Positions 32,570-44,499 of a stretch of 64,000 bases of DNA are shown here, one piece after another. The position numbers were made by a program, and so were the translations under genes. The notes under the pieces were generated by a model. The model was not told where the DNA came from. It searched no databases and saw nothing but the letters and a program-made list of their open reading frames with translations. Position 1 is the stretch's first letter, and each line of letters opens with the position of its first letter. Source of the DNA: Trichobilharzia regenti (taxonomy: Eukaryota > Platyhelminthes > Trematoda > Strigeidida > Schistosomatidae); assembly GCA_944472135.2 (NCBI GenBank), contig OX235262.1, positions 68,696,887 to 68,760,886 on the forward strand, given 5' to 3'.

Positions 32570-32725
32570 GGCCAACGTAATCTTAAACCTCGCCTAGTTT
32601 ATTGGCCGACAGTAAACTCAGAGAAGACAGGTGACACATGAGACTAACAATCCAAGACCCTAAAAATAAAACTGTCACTAAAGCTTGAAGCCCTATATTC
32701 CACTAGGGACGAAAAGAAATGGATG
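32570..32725 (+). mobile_element. SINE family A body fragment
   Basis: CCTAAAAATAAAACTGTCAC, AAAGCTTGAAGCCCTATATT and CCACTAGGGACGAAAAG correspond to the 3' half of family A. The head is too diverged to see clearly. Confidence 0.5.
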
Positions 32726-32739
32726 AATTTCTTAACCAC

Positions 32740-33600
32740 TTGTCAAATTTAAGATGATGCTTTAGGAGTGAACTACACCGACTCCCAGCTTAAAGATAGG
32801 GAGTAAAAGTGGTACAGCGTGTTGACCAATTCACTTATTCAAGAAGTTTCATCCACTCCAAATAAACTGATTACTGACAGAATCTCACCATGGATGCCAA
32901 AGGTTCATGTGACATTCGCCAACTGATGTCATCTCTGGCATAGACGTGATATTTTGCTATCGGTCAAAGGACACGTGTACTGCACAGTATTTCACTCTTT
33001 CATCCTTTACGGCTATGAAACATGTCCACTGGAAGTGGAAGATATAAAGACACTAGCCATCTTTGACCTCAGTTGTACGCGTACTGTAAATCAATGAGGT
33101 TGTAAGGCTACATCATTTGAGATGACTGGAACACAAGTTAAGCATTCCAGGCCACAGGTTTCATCGACGAGCATTATTAGCTTTCATAGGATTAGGTTGA
33201 AAGAGAGTTAGAGGTGATCAAACCCAAAACTAGAATCAGTCCATAAAGTCTTCGACAGGTGGTTTAGGCTACGTAGAAAAGTGTAGGCTGTTTGGTTGTG
33301 ATCCTAGAAATCAAAACAACCAATGTAACTGGAAACTATTGCTGATAATACCTGGAAACTGTTCTCAGTAGTGTGGGTCCATTCGCTTTTTGTGATCTCT
33401 CATGTCCACTAAGCCCTTATGTTTTCCGCGTTACTGTCGCTTCTTCTGCACATTTCTGCTTACTACAGTTCTCCTGAATCTCTTTTCTTCTACTTTTGTT
33501 TGTTACATGGAATGTGGCAACTTAAACTGCAGCAGTTCTGTGGAAAGTTCTATGTTGAAATTCAGTAAGCCAGTCAATCAGCTATTTAGAACCATAAATT
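32740..33600 (+). pseudogene. RTE-like ORF C-terminus (family G)
   Basis: Read in shifting plus-strand frames: QFTYSRSFIHSK (post-RT strand), LFHPLRL-like and YGYETCPLEVED (a degenerate Y-G-x-E-T-W motif near 33010-33050), TIFDLSCTRTVNQ. Further on, the block homologous to 47140-47570, ending GGAATGTGGCAACTTAAACT. This Y-G-C-E-T-W and DHxCLRxI arrangement is typical of RTE-type ORF ends. Numerous stops. Confidence 0.6.
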
Positions 33601-33849
33601 TATTCATATAAGAGAATAGAACGAACATTATTTTTTTTTAACAAGGGGTATATTTATATAGGAGATAAATTTAAGGTCGAATGAATAGACATCATAAAGA
33701 CAGAATCTTGCATTGTTTCATAACACTCCATGTGGCTGCACTCCAGAGTAACATAAAATAATAGAATGAAGTGAATATAATTTTTGAAGTTTCCTGTTAG
33801 GTGACATCATATCACTCTTGAAAAAAACATGACAATTTCACTGTGCATG

Positions 33850-33990
33850 CACTTTTAAAAGACTAATTTAGGTTGTATGCAGCTGAAGAAAAGCCGATTT
33901 AGTGAAATGATATCATCTTAGTTTATACACACCGTTGTTTTTTCACTTTGTTCAAATTAACAGAATAATGCCATGCTCCTATTTGGCTGC
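33850..33990 (+). mobile_element. Penelope terminal fragment with hammerhead-like relic
   Basis: GTATGCAG (33875-33882), CTGAAGA (33883-33889), GTGAAAT, TGATATCA (33908-33915), then a weakly complementary GTTTATAC. The end TTTGTTCAAATT matches the tail of Penelope 2 (about 8537). No coding sequence is attached. Confidence 0.5.
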
Positions 33991-34019
33991 TGTTTGTAAA
34001 TTTACCTTTCTTCAGTTAA

Positions 34020-34092
34020 CTCGTCGACTGTATAGTGGTGAATATCCCCGCCTGTCACGTGTAAGGGCCGGGTTTGACTGCCGGTCGAGGAG
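34020..34092 (+). pseudogene. tRNA-Asp(GTC)-like relic
   Basis: GTATAGTGGTGAATATCCCC, GCCTGTCAC and GGGTTTGACTGCCGG follow eukaryotic tRNA-Asp almost base for base through the D arm and anticodon loop (anticodon GTC). The acceptor stem is largely kept (CTCGTCGA with TCGAGGAG, one mismatch). The 3' side of the anticodon stem (GTGTA) no longer pairs with CCCGC, and box B is weakened. It is therefore likely a pseudogene. A family A head follows within about 10 bp. Confidence 0.65.
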
Positions 34093-34102
34093 CTGGCTTC
34101 TT

Positions 34103-34330
34103 TGAGTCGCTGGTTCAGTGGTGGAGTGCTAGCCGACCATACACGTGGCCGGAGTCCGAGTATCTGTCAGCGCGCACCTTTACCTTTTTTAAGTCAGGAA
34201 TAATGTAGACAAAGAGGGGAGGTTGGGCGTCAGGCTATCAACCCCACACCCTGTTGAAAAGTACCATTACTACTGAAACTTCAGAGCTAAAGCTTTAAGC
34301 CCTCATTTTCCACTGGGAATGCAAAAGAAT
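34103..34330 (+). mobile_element. SINE family A, diverged
   Basis: GAGTCGCTGGTTCAGTGGTG, CTAGCCGACCATACACGTGG, then GAGGTTGGGCGTCAGGCTAT, ending near GGAATGCAAAAGAA. Confidence 0.65.
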
Positions 34331-34334
34331 TTTA

Positions 34335-35040
34335 AAAAAAATAACAGAACAAACCCAATTAACTCTGCCATTAGTTCTATTACACGTAACATGTGCTAAA
34401 AATCTAATAGTAGTTGAGCACTTGGATTATTTCCAAATTCTCTAAATTTAATGACTTATCTCAGCCACAAAGTACGATACACCAGATTGCTAAGAAGCTA
34501 TTAGGTAACCGAATATCTTGCCTGTACCATTTAGTGAAGGCTAAACTGACCGATTCAACTTCCTAGGTAAGTGAATTCGCCATTCAATTCAAAATTATAT
34601 CAATGCATAACATGCTAAAGCTAAATTTACACTGGGAATCATATGCGAAAACATTTTGAAGACATCAGTCAATGTTCACAATCAGTATACTCAAATTTTA
34701 TGACTATTTATCCTGTGTATTGCATCAAAGTCGGCTATGAATACTCTTACAAGATTGACCCTTTAAAGGTTAGGCGAAGAAGAGGCCTTATTCAGTATTT
34801 TAATGATAAAAATTAGTATAAATCAGGTGAAAGTCTTCAATAAATTTCAGTCAACTACAATGCCTTAAGGTATAGCTTCATGAAGACTTGAAAATGACTA
34901 CGAGCATTCACCGATATGGTTTCTTTAAAGCCACATACGACTACTAAACACATTCGCCTTCACACAACTTATTAACGAACGAGACTGCATGTCACTTTCA
35001 AGTCAAGGGTTAACAGGTGTTGTTCTGATATATTCCATTC
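34335..35040. other. Spacer, no feature
   Basis: Nothing recognised. Confidence 0.4.
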
Positions 35041-35041
35041 A

Positions 35042-35250
35042 TTCCTTTGTGGCCCAATTGGAAAATAGGGAATCAAGCTTAAGCGTTGAAGTTTCAATAG
35101 CGGTGTTACTTTACAGGGTGAGATCGCTAGCGCTAAACCCAGTCTTCCATCTTTACCACCTAAGCGAGATTTGGAAGTGCGTTGGGCGGGAGTCAGACCT
35201 TATCTCCGTGAGTGATCAGGCTTATCTCCGCGCTAACACACACCTGGTGA
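35042..35250 (-). mobile_element. SINE family A, strongly diverged
   Basis: Reverse-complement family A order: TTCCTTTGTGG..AAATAGGGAATCAAGC, GCGGTGTTACTTTACAGGGT, CTTCCATCTTTACC and TGCGTTGGGCGGGAGTCAGA. The box B region is broken. Confidence 0.5.
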
Positions 35251-35254
35251 GATA

Positions 35255-36000
35255 GGTTCGTCAAGCTGTTGACACCAGTCAGATTAGTACTACCGCCGTG
35301 ATCATAAAGCAACCACTTCCCTTTCTTTTAGACCGTGGTGACATAAACCAACTAGAACCAGAAATAGATAATATTCGACTACAATATCTTCCATAGTGTC
35401 TACGCTAAACAAACCAATATCCTAACGCCTTGTGTGTTAGAATATATTACCGCAGGCATTTTATCTCAGAACAGATAACACATACAGACCTCTTCTTCAA
35501 AGGTCATTAACAATGTAATCCTTTTTTTAACGGAAAAGAACATTGGTAATAAATGACAGGTCCGTTTAGGAAAACAACGTTATAGTATGCTGGTCGTATG
35601 GAAAACTTCATATCTACCCATTAGTAATCATCACTGCGTTTATCAAAAAGTAAGCAAATGCATGTCACAGTAAACGCTTCATAGTACATTTCCTAAAGGT
35701 AACGGTATTCTGAGACCCAACTTTTCCGATGATAAATGATAGAAACAATCTTCCATCTGTATTTAACACCAATTAAGTCATTTCATCTTGCTGTTTTTAA
35801 CTTAGTGCTTACTGGAATCATTGTGAGAGCACATTTACACTAAATTGTCACGACTATGACTGTCAAACTTTAAAAAGGTCACGCGAATACATTTTAACCG
35901 CTATAAAGACATCTAAACACTTGGTTTGATATCAAGTTTTATAGTCTTTCTGAGCCGTTTCTTAGGTCAATAAGTGTATATACAAGGATGAATATAAAGA
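35255..36000. other. Spacer, no feature
   Basis: Nothing recognised. Confidence 0.4.
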
Positions 36001-36004
36001 CTTT

Positions 36005-36195
36005 TTTATTATTCCTTTACATCCCTAGTGGAACATGGGGATTCAGACTAGAGGTTTCGATAGCAGTGGTATTTATTTTTCTTTACAGGATGGGTTTGCT
36101 AGCCTCATTCCTAACCTTCGCTCTTTACCAATCTTATTACTGGCTTAGAGGGGTAAAAGATTGCGTCGGTCGAGGCTTGAATCCCGATATGAAGA
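36005..36195 (-). mobile_element. SINE family A, head truncated
   Basis: CCTTTACATCCCTAGTGGAA, ACAGGATGGGTTTGCTAGCC, CTTTACCAATCTTATTACTG, GATTGCGTCGGTCG. It ends after the box B region. Confidence 0.65.
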
Positions 36196-36199
36196 CGTG

Positions 36200-37080
36200 T
36201 CTGCGTATTAATATACTTCCTAATTTTTAATTCTAACCAGGATATACATGAACCTTCTATGTTTAAGTAACTTGAAGATTCTTTGAAAACGGTGAAAATT
36301 TCCAGCTGTTGAGACATACAGGTTAACAGTTACCTCCAATTTTAAGTTGATTTCTTTATAAGTATCTCACAAATATAACATACGCATGACTCAAAGCACT
36401 AGTTTCATGGGAATGCTATTCGGCACACTGCTAAAATACCCAAATACAAATATTAAGTATGTGGATATACGTGAAGCCAATTCTACACATATCGTAAAAA
36501 TTGGAGTTGTTAGAGTAAGATGATGCAAAGCTAGCAAAAACTTAAAACAATGCAGCTGAAACAGAACGGAAATGAAGGGAATTTAGACAATTAAAAATGA
36601 TTGTGCAATTAAGGTAATCCGGTTAGTTAAATTCCGTTTTGAGAAAGCTAACAACCATCAAAAAGGAATACCATTTAGTGACTGGATACCCGTAAGACCT
36701 AGTTGATTATAGATGTGTTTATCAAATGAAAGCCAGATTCAGTTCAAAGAGGGTTAAAATTACAGCTTACATTGCTTAAAGTGATAATGCTAGAAAACGT
36801 GATATGTCTACTTGCTCTTTCTTGTACCAGAAGGTTACAAGCTAAATTCAATGTTTGTCAGATGATGATACTATCCACTTGATGAATCTGATGAAGGTTG
36901 AGTAAGACATAAATCCGGAACCCAATTAGTTAAAATATGAGTGCTTAAGTCAACAAGACACCTCTTCTCAATCCATCAACTTTATACAAATATATATATT
37001 CTAAAATTCCCTCAGTTCTTATTACTAATCAAGGCTAGTAACCCATTTCCACCAGTCAGTCTAAAGAATTAACATCATGT
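36200..37080. other. Spacer, no feature
   Basis: Nothing recognised. Confidence 0.4.
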
Positions 37081-37084
37081 AATA

Positions 37085-37465
37085 CTAGTTACTGATGTCC
37101 AATCAAAATACCCACTACAGTCCTACAGAAGGTCAACTGCGAGCTCGCGTAGCTGTGGTAACGTTTCTGACTGACTGCAGCAGTGGGTGACGCGGGTTCG
37201 ATTCTCAGAAGGGACATGAGTTCCTTCAACGTTGCAGATACGCCTTGCTGACTGGTGAGTGCCAACTGGCACGAAACCTAGGTCGAGCAAGGTTCCCTGT
37301 GGCCGATTGCCTCCAAATATCTAATATCATCAAATCAATGTGCACCGTGATGGCGAGCTACCTAAAATGGTGGCCACATTGCAAACCTGACTGATAGAAT
37401 TCAGTCTGCACCAAAGAAAGGAGACTAGACACGTCACACTAGTTACTAGTGTCTAGTCAAAGTAA
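37085..37465 (+). mobile_element. SINE family C with associated hairpin unit
   Basis: Head TAGCTGTGGTAACG and box B GCGGGTTCGATTCTC; body GTGCCAACTGGCACGAAACC; end CCGATTGCCTCCAA. It is preceded by TACTAGTTACTGATGTCC..CAAAATACC and followed by ATGGTGGCCACATTGCAA and GACTAGACACGTCACACTAG. Those flanks are the two arms of the hairpin unit seen at 56937-57070. Confidence 0.7.
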
Positions 37466-37469
37466 TATC

Positions 37470-37900
37470 ATATTTGTTAGACCTTAAATATGTGCTGATG
37501 TGTCATAATATGCATGCCTAAAGATATACGATATCTTAAACACGAGTTTCTCAATCCCAGAATACGAATATCTCTAAGTAGATCAAGTAGCCCATGGTAA
37601 GCAAAGGTCGAAGGTTATTGTTTTATATACACATAGTTTAGGATACATGTAATTAATTCACAGAGCTCCGATCACTTTTAATAACCACCTTGAATTAGAG
37701 AGTTATGTGAAGTAGTTGAGAAACAGTCAATACTACTGATTTTGTAACTAGACCCTAGTAAATTTTTTGCAATAGACGACTGTGGATTCCTATTCAGATT
37801 AAATACATTTAGGCTTTCTATGTGACTTATTAACCATTTAGGAATATGTTCTTTTCAACGACATTCGAATATCCTATTGGTTCAACCTATATATATGTGA
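37470..37900. other. Spacer, no feature
   Basis: Nothing recognised. Confidence 0.4.
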
Positions 37901-37914
37901 AACTACAGACCTTC

Positions 37915-38300
37915 ATCAACAGTTGTCTTCACTCAATACTTCGCTCAAGATCAGACGGCCGGCCAGAAAAGATCAACAACAGGGATCTCTGGGACTGAAC
38001 CAACCAGGAACCGATTGTGCAACAAATAGGCAGGAAGAAATGAAGATGGATTGGCTGGCCATACTCTGAGAAAACGAGCCATCAAGTGACATCACTAGAC
38101 AAGCCCTCGAGTGAAACTCAAAAGGGAAGCGGCGAGTTGGTCGTCAGTGCAAGGGTGACTTGGAGGAGGTCATGTGAAGAGGAGATGAAAGCGTGTGTGG
38201 GCAGACTTGGAGCCAGGTGAAAACTCTAGCAGAGAACCAAACGCAATGGAGGTGCGCAGCTGAAGCCCTATGCTCCTCTAGGATTTAAAGGAAATTATAT
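37915..38300 (+). pseudogene. RTE-like ORF C-terminus (subfamily E2)
   Basis: GACGGCCGGCCAGAAAAGAT, GGGATCTCTGGGACTGAACC, GAAGCGGCGAGTTGGTCGTC and CCTATGCTCCTCTAGGATTT match 13588-13970 reversed and 19990-20262. Frames are broken. It is followed by an AT dinucleotide tract (38297-38315). Confidence 0.75.
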
Positions 38301-38319
38301 ATATATATATATATACAGA

Positions 38320-41300
38320 AAAGAGATGAGACGTAGAATAGCTTACTAAACCCTTTAAATTATCAACTGCGTGATTTGAGGGATGGCTAAATAAAGCATA
38401 CCTTTCTTTAATACGGAATACATGAATGAATAGTTATCAGTGTGTATGCACCTTCGTTCTATATACAGCTGAGTAATGAATTGTTCATACTAATCCTTTA
38501 ATCTATTTCTCAAATCGTTACGAAAACCTACTGAAATCCCGAAATTCACAAAGAAATACCAAAAAAAAAACAAAAGAAAAACGAAACAACGATGTATGCA
38601 TGTATGTATCAAAATTCATATTGAGATTATCATGTACAAATGGCGTAGAGGCAAGGAAAATAGTAATAAAAAAACAAAAGAAAGAAAGAGATTAAAAGTC
38701 AGAAGAGTAAATAAAGAGAAAGGTGATAGTGGATGGTTAGAGTATGTGTTAAGGAGAAGTAGGCGGGGGGATGGGGTTGGCTGGGGCTGAGAGAGACGGC
38801 ACCAGTGGTGAAATGAAGAAGAAGAAGAAGATTTATGTACAAAAATGAAACACTATTATATATTAGTATACACAACTTTCTTTAGAGCACATCATCAAGA
38901 TAGCACACGGTAAGTAAAAGAGCACAATGTGAATTAATAATAGTAATCATAATAGTAATGATAAAAAAGCAGTTTCGCTACACCAGTCAGAGCGGTAAAA
39001 CCTCACTGTGTATGATAACTATTTTTTTTTAAAAACGGCTGGGGTAAAGGATTATTATTGGGAAATTTCAGTTCAAACTCTCACCGTCACACGTGTTGAT
39101 TCATGATGGATGAGAATAAACAGGAATCAGGAAATAATTGTGTATGGTAGTAAGAAATAAGGGAAAACTGGCGGGGGGGCGAGACGGGGGAGTAGTAATA
39201 GTTGTCGGTATTGTGTGCTTTGTTCTTCTTATTATTATATATATATTACACAATTATTCATAAAAAAAGAGGAGAATGGCGCTTTATTATTAAAAGACAG
39301 TTAAAGGAATTAGCATTAACACAGGATTGCAAGGAAAAGAAGCAATAATTACAATATTACACTCAGATATATAGATTATTAATATTATTTATCATATATG
39401 TATAAATATGTCTGATTTCAAGCGTGTATGTATATACTACTCAGTATAAAAGAAGCTTGTTTAGGCAATACTAAGGTGGAATTTTTACAGTTTACTATCG
39501 CAGGATTAAACACGCACACACGCGCACACACACACAGAGCAGTGCAGAATAAGAGTCTGAAAAAGAAGGATAAAATATGTATACGGAGTCTGAAAAGGAT
39601 TATTATTCCATTTTCATCATAGCGTTGATTGTTTCTTGTCTTTGATGGTCTGTCCATAGACAATAGGATGAATAGGTATCAGTATTTAAAAATAAAAAAT
39701 AATAATAACAGTAATAACTCACTAACAAGATAATAAATATATCAAGTTTGAAGTTGGATCAAGAGGAAGAGGGAGAGAGAGAGAGGGTAAAAGGAAACCC
39801 ATCCTCGCACACCCACCCACACATATACCCAAATATGGAGTTGGCCGACTAGCTGTCCAACCAACGCAGCCTTCAACAACCACCATCACCACCACCACCA
39901 CGACTACTCGATTCTTCATAAAAACAATTAGAAATGTACAATTGATGTAATGATGTAAAAAGGCATTTTCGCTGTTGAGTGAAAAAAACAAACTGGTAAC
40001 AAAAACAACAATAATAATAATGAATCTGGGCGAGAATGTGAACACCATTCTTTTTAGAAGGCAATAAAGTCATTAAAAGTGGGGTTGTTGTTGTTGTTTT
40101 TCAAGGTAAAACATTCACATATCACTACTATATATCTTCATCATCAATAAGAATAAGGACAGAGGAGAACTGCTCCTTATGCGTAATATATATATATATT
40201 TAATAAAAAGGAAGGATAGAAACAAAGAACAAAGAAATATTACTATAATTATAAAAAAGGCAGTGAGAATTAGTTGTTATTATTAACAGCATTGTCTACA
40301 TTGTGTGATCACATCGAACTAAATTAAACAGACAAGCAAACGAGGACATAGAGACGACATAAAAAGGAAGAAATATCAACAATATGACAGCAGAACAGAA
40401 CTGTTTTAGAAGGGAAAAAATAACGGAAAGAAAAACACAAGCAGTACACACTCACACACACACAGACACGAGTAAAACATCGAAAGAAGAGCACTTTATA
40501 TTATTATCACTGCAAACAACGCGAATAGAATCACAGGAAATCTATCAATCACTATTTACCTACGACGGCGACGACGATTATCCCTACTGTTATTCAACCA
40601 GAGACTGTCTTCCCACTTAAAGTTAATCCATCAATGTCATCATCATCATCACAGGGAATTATTTCCGACTGATACAGCCTGACTGGCTGATCCAACAAAA
40701 CAAAAAAAACGAACAAAGCAGATCACTGTAACACAGTACGAATTGAAAAAAAAGACAAAAATGAATAGTCAATAAGTAAACAACAAAGGATCATGCATAA
40801 TCATTAGTATAACAGGCACACATGAAAAAGGAATTAAATGGAAGGTTGTGTGGTGTGTGCTTGTGAAGGGGGGGGTGAGTGGGTAGGTAAGTTCCAATCT
40901 CTTTTTCGTCGAGAGTCCATCTCCTCCTCTCCCTCCCTCTCTCTCTGTGTAGTTTCAAACACAATCATGATTAGAGATAGTTGGCGGTAAAAGAAGAAAA
41001 AGAAATAGGCTCTATCACCACATAAATCACCATCATCATGATCATATTCGTTCCTACAGGGACCATTGCCAGGGGTGAGGAGATCTGTGTGTGTGTGTGT
41101 GTAGTGGAATTATTAGTCTACATTCTTTTTAAAAAATACTGCGGTTTAAAAGAAGAAAAAGATAGAACAAAGTCACAAAAACTAGTTGTGAATGTTTGTC
41201 CGTGTCCGTGTGTGTATGTTTGCATGTGTGTAAGGAACTCAGGTATCCAGAGATTACAAACACCGACTAGGGTGATAATAAGAAAATAAATAAATTAATT

Positions 41301-42105
41301 ATACAATTAAATAAATGAACATAATTATAAATAAGGATATTATTCTACAGTGAATTTGTAAGCAGTAGGGAATAGGATATCAAAGGGGAGGAGTGGAATA
41401 CGGATGGGAGGGGTGCATGTGTGAGGGGTGGGGTGGGGTGGGCAGAATACAGAAAAATATCTCTATTACAATTGTTATTGTTTATATTTAAAACAAGAGC
41501 GCTTAAAATGCACCATTATTATCAATATTATTGTTATTACATAACTATTTCACATCAAATAATGGAAAGTAATATCAGAGAAGCAAGTGATAGAGGGAGG
41601 GGCAGGACGAGAAGAAGAAGAAGAGAAAATATGTGTTGATGTGTGTGTATGTATGTATGCATGTATATAATTTGTCTTTCTTCTTTGCTTCTATGCAGTT
41701 TTCTAAAATGATATGAGTTGTAATATTACAATGACAAATAAAAATTATATCCTAAGAATTTTGTAAAAAAAGGCAATAACACGATGTTAAGCATAGCACA
41801 CACAGTAGAGTATGTATGTATAGCGCGTAAAATATACATAGCTGTGGTGCCGCCTCAAGAGAGTGTGGTGCTGCTACTGACCAGTAGCTTCTCCAATAAT
41901 CGTACAAATAATAATAGCAATAATAATAATGATTAGTGGTAATAGTAATAATAATAATATTATACATCTAATTTCATATAGTTAAGAAAAACTATTAAAA
42001 TATAACTTAAACTTTTGTTTTCAAGATGAAATAATAATAGTAAACTGATAAAATAGTAAGAGATAGGCAGAGAGATGCCCCATATTATTATTATTATCAT
42101 AATTA
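38320..42105. other. Low-complexity, repeat-poor flank of SOCS gene (possible 3' UTR)
   Basis: Purine/A-rich on the plus strand (T-rich in gene sense), with GT/CA, GAAGAA, CATCAT and ATT tracts. No SINE, RTE or Penelope copy was recognised over about 3.8 kb, in contrast to the rest of the window. This is compatible with a long 3' UTR of the minus-strand SOCS gene. An AATAAA in gene sense is present near 39272. The small frames here are microsatellite translations (for example a Cys-Val run at about 41080-41105). Confidence 0.35.
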
Positions 42106-42438
42106 TCAACTGTTTTGTCTCACTGTAATATGACTTTCTCCACTTCTATCTTCACTAGGTGAACTACCATTACTCGTATTACTATGTCGAGATAAATTAC
42201 CCGATGGTGAATCACGTATAGATATATGTGAATTAAAGTCAATTGCTGAACGTGAACGAAACTCCAATGGGGGACGATCACGTACAGCTTCTTCAAAATC
42301 TTCTAATGATTCAATATAACATTGTTTTTCTAATAAATAATTGATTGTAGTTCTAGGCAATGGTAATTGATCAATATGATCACGTCGAATATAAGATAAA
42401 ATAGTGAATCTTGTCAAATGTCGAAGGGAGGCAACAAC
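42106..42438 (-). CDS. SOCS6/7-like protein, last coding exon (SOCS box and C-terminal tail)
   Basis: A SOCS protein binds phosphotyrosine targets through SH2 and recruits Elongin B/C and Cullin-5 through its SOCS box, so targets are ubiquitinated. This exon starts after a pyrimidine-rich acceptor (TTTGTTCTTAG, AG at 42440-42439). It encodes VVASLRHLTRFTILSYIRRD (the BC-box: S-L-x-H-L-x-R), then HIDQLPLPRTTINYLLEK (the LPLP Cul5-box). It ends with a Ser-rich tail of about 60 residues and TGA at 42108-42106. Vertebrate SOCS6/7 stop soon after the LPLP segment, so the tail is unusual. Phase 0 joins it to exon 55813-55988, giving YPLSRFQ-VVASLRHL as in SOCS proteins. Family is secure; orthology to SOCS6 or SOCS7 is inferred. 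Confidence 0.87.
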   Translation of the reverse strand, partial: VVASLRHLTRFTILSYIRRDHIDQLPLPRTTINYLLEKQCYIESLEDFEEAVRDRPPLEFRSRSAIDFNSHISIRDSPSGNLSRHSNTSNGSSPSEDRSGESHITVRQNS

Positions 42439-42444
42439 CTAAGA

Positions 42445-42775
42445 ACAAAATAAAGAAAAGAAAAGAAATAATTGAATATAAGGAAGGTTATATACATAGA
42501 ACTTATTAGCATTATACAAATAATATACAATAAATTACACTGATTGATCACTATGGTTTTAACCCTGGTTTGAATTCCATAGAGAACATAAGTTCCTTCA
42601 AGGTTGCTTTGCTTAAGTGTATAAGTTTAGTTTAAGAAATTTGCATTTTGGCACGCCAAACTGAACGCTTTCGCCTTCTTGTAAGTAGTATATAACTCAG
42701 TTGTGTAGATGAAAATAAGTTTTAGTGAAAGTTTATCCTGAATTTCTGCAAAAATTAACCTTTTCTACTGAAATA
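42445..42775. other. Intronic spacer
   Basis: Nothing recognised. Confidence 0.4.
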
Positions 42776-42779
42776 TGTA

Positions 42780-43400
42780 ACAAATATGAATTCATGGACT
42801 GACGGGTTTCAATGTAGAACTTTGCACAGAAGAGCGGCAAGTTCAAGTTGCCACACTTCATGTAGCTCACAAAGGAAGAGAGAGAGAGAAGTGAAAAGAG
42901 ATTCAAAAGGGAGATGATAAACGGAAGTGTGAGTGAGGGAAAAAGAATAGTAATATGGAAGAAGAAGAAGAATAGAATTTTATTGGATAGGACAGATCAC
43001 AAAGAATGGAAATGCATCTGCACCAGCCAATTTTGAGCCATATCACCAATTGTCTCCAGTCACTGATGTTTACCATCCCGAAGACCCTAACCAGTCAGGA
43101 AGTCTACACCTCCCTACGTGACTGCCTTAAACTAACTGTTGTGGATATCATTGACTGATCAAGTTGTATTTTGGTGTGACCACCACCAACTAGCTCTTTT
43201 CCAACCTGATCCATCTTATGTCAGTCAGCTTACATTGCTCGTCAAGGAAGGCGATGGCTAGGCTAAGCATGCTTAACACATATCCTAAACATCTCAATCA
43301 GCGTAACTCCACAATCTCGACGATTGATTTCCTCTCCTTACCTAGCATTTCAGTGATGCCTTACCTCAATATTGTTCACCTTACTATACCACTTAACACC
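42780..43400 (-). mobile_element. RTE-like 3' end (family G), intronic
   Basis: Close homologue of 20830-21430 in the same orientation: GCCACACTTCATGTAGCTCA, GAGCCATATCACCAATTGTC, CGATTGATTTCCTCTCCTTA, AATATTGTTCACCTTACTAT. Read on the minus strand it corresponds to the end of an RTE-type ORF and its 3' UTR. Confidence 0.65.
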
Positions 43401-43744
43401 GGAGATAAAAACGCAGACACCTATGATCAAAGACAGCTAGCCTTTTCGTATCTTCCGCTTCCAATGGTCATGTCGTACAGACGTAAAGAGTAGTTCATTG
43501 GGAAATACAACAACAATAATTACAATTATTGTCCACCTACGTCTAATTTACCCTTTCAATTTTGTACTAGTTTACAAATGAAAAACCGCCACAGAATTAA
43601 TAATTTACCACCTTAAAAAGTGTAATACAAGGAAAGGATACTCGACAAATGTGGATAAATAAACTTTATGTTATATATGATTCAAAGACTTGTTACGCAA
43701 ATCACGAAAAGCATTTCCAACAGGATGAAGACACCTATAGATAT

Positions 43745-43885
43745 GATAGAGAAGATTTGTAGCTCAGGTGGATGATTTTGATGTGGTTTTGTACTTCAAA
43801 TTGAAGTATGCGCTGAAGATGTCACCCAGTAGGGTGATGAAAGCCTCGCAAATTAACCATCCAGCTCAGAGAACAAAACCACATC
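43745..43885 (+). repeat. Family K repeat with hammerhead-like core
   Basis: TTTGTAGCTCAGGTGGATGA opens it and CCAGCTCAGAGAACAAAACC closes it. Within lie CTGAAGA (43813-43819), GTCACCC (43821-43827) pairing with GGGTGAT (43832-43838), and GAAA (43839-43842), flanked by TGCG (43809-43812) and CGCA (43847-43850), which can pair. A related copy is at 19125-19235. Confidence 0.5.
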
Positions 43886-43889
43886 AGAA

Positions 43890-44195
43890 GACACCTATCG
43901 ACAACTGCAATTGCCTGGCCAGTTAGAAGGGATTAGCAACAAGGATCTCTGTGGCAACGAACCAACCAAGAACAAAGGAAATGAATAGGACACACACACG
44001 CACTGTGAAGAGACCTTTGAGTGACAGCATGAGGCCAGGGCCATTGAGTACAACCCGAATAGAGAGCAACAAATCATGCATCTGAGAGTGTCTTGAAGGA
44101 GATCGTGTGATCAGGAAATGACAGTCTACGAGCATTCATGAAGGCAAATAAGAAAAAAGTATTCTGCTCCAAGCCCAAGGGAATAATAGCAATAA
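43890..44195 (+). mobile_element. RTE-like 3' end (family E), intronic
   Basis: TTGCCTGGCCAGTTAGAAGG, CAACAAGGATCTCTGTGGCA, GAAGAGACCTTTGAGTGACA, CCAAGGGAATAATAGCAATA. 5'-truncated and diverged. Confidence 0.65.
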
Positions 44196-44499
44196 TTAAA
44201 ACAATTAATAGCAGCAGTAAGGGTGAAATTGGAAGTTAGTTAGGTGGTAATGGCATTAGGTGTTGTTTATACTTCAAAAGTACTTTCTAATTTTCAAATG
44301 ACTCATTTAACCAAAGAAATCATAATAATTGTTTACTATTTTGACTAATACTCTCGTCATTATCATCATCTTAATCATTCATTAACCTACATGATTCAGT
44401 TGTTTACTAAGGCCTTTTACTTTACAATTTGAGAAAGGAATAAAAGATATTGAGAAGTTGTTTATCTCACAAGCCATAGAAATTAGTAATAACATCTAT

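Noticed and set aside
41038..41289. 83-codon frame with a Cys-Val run
   Set aside because: Translation of GT microsatellites.
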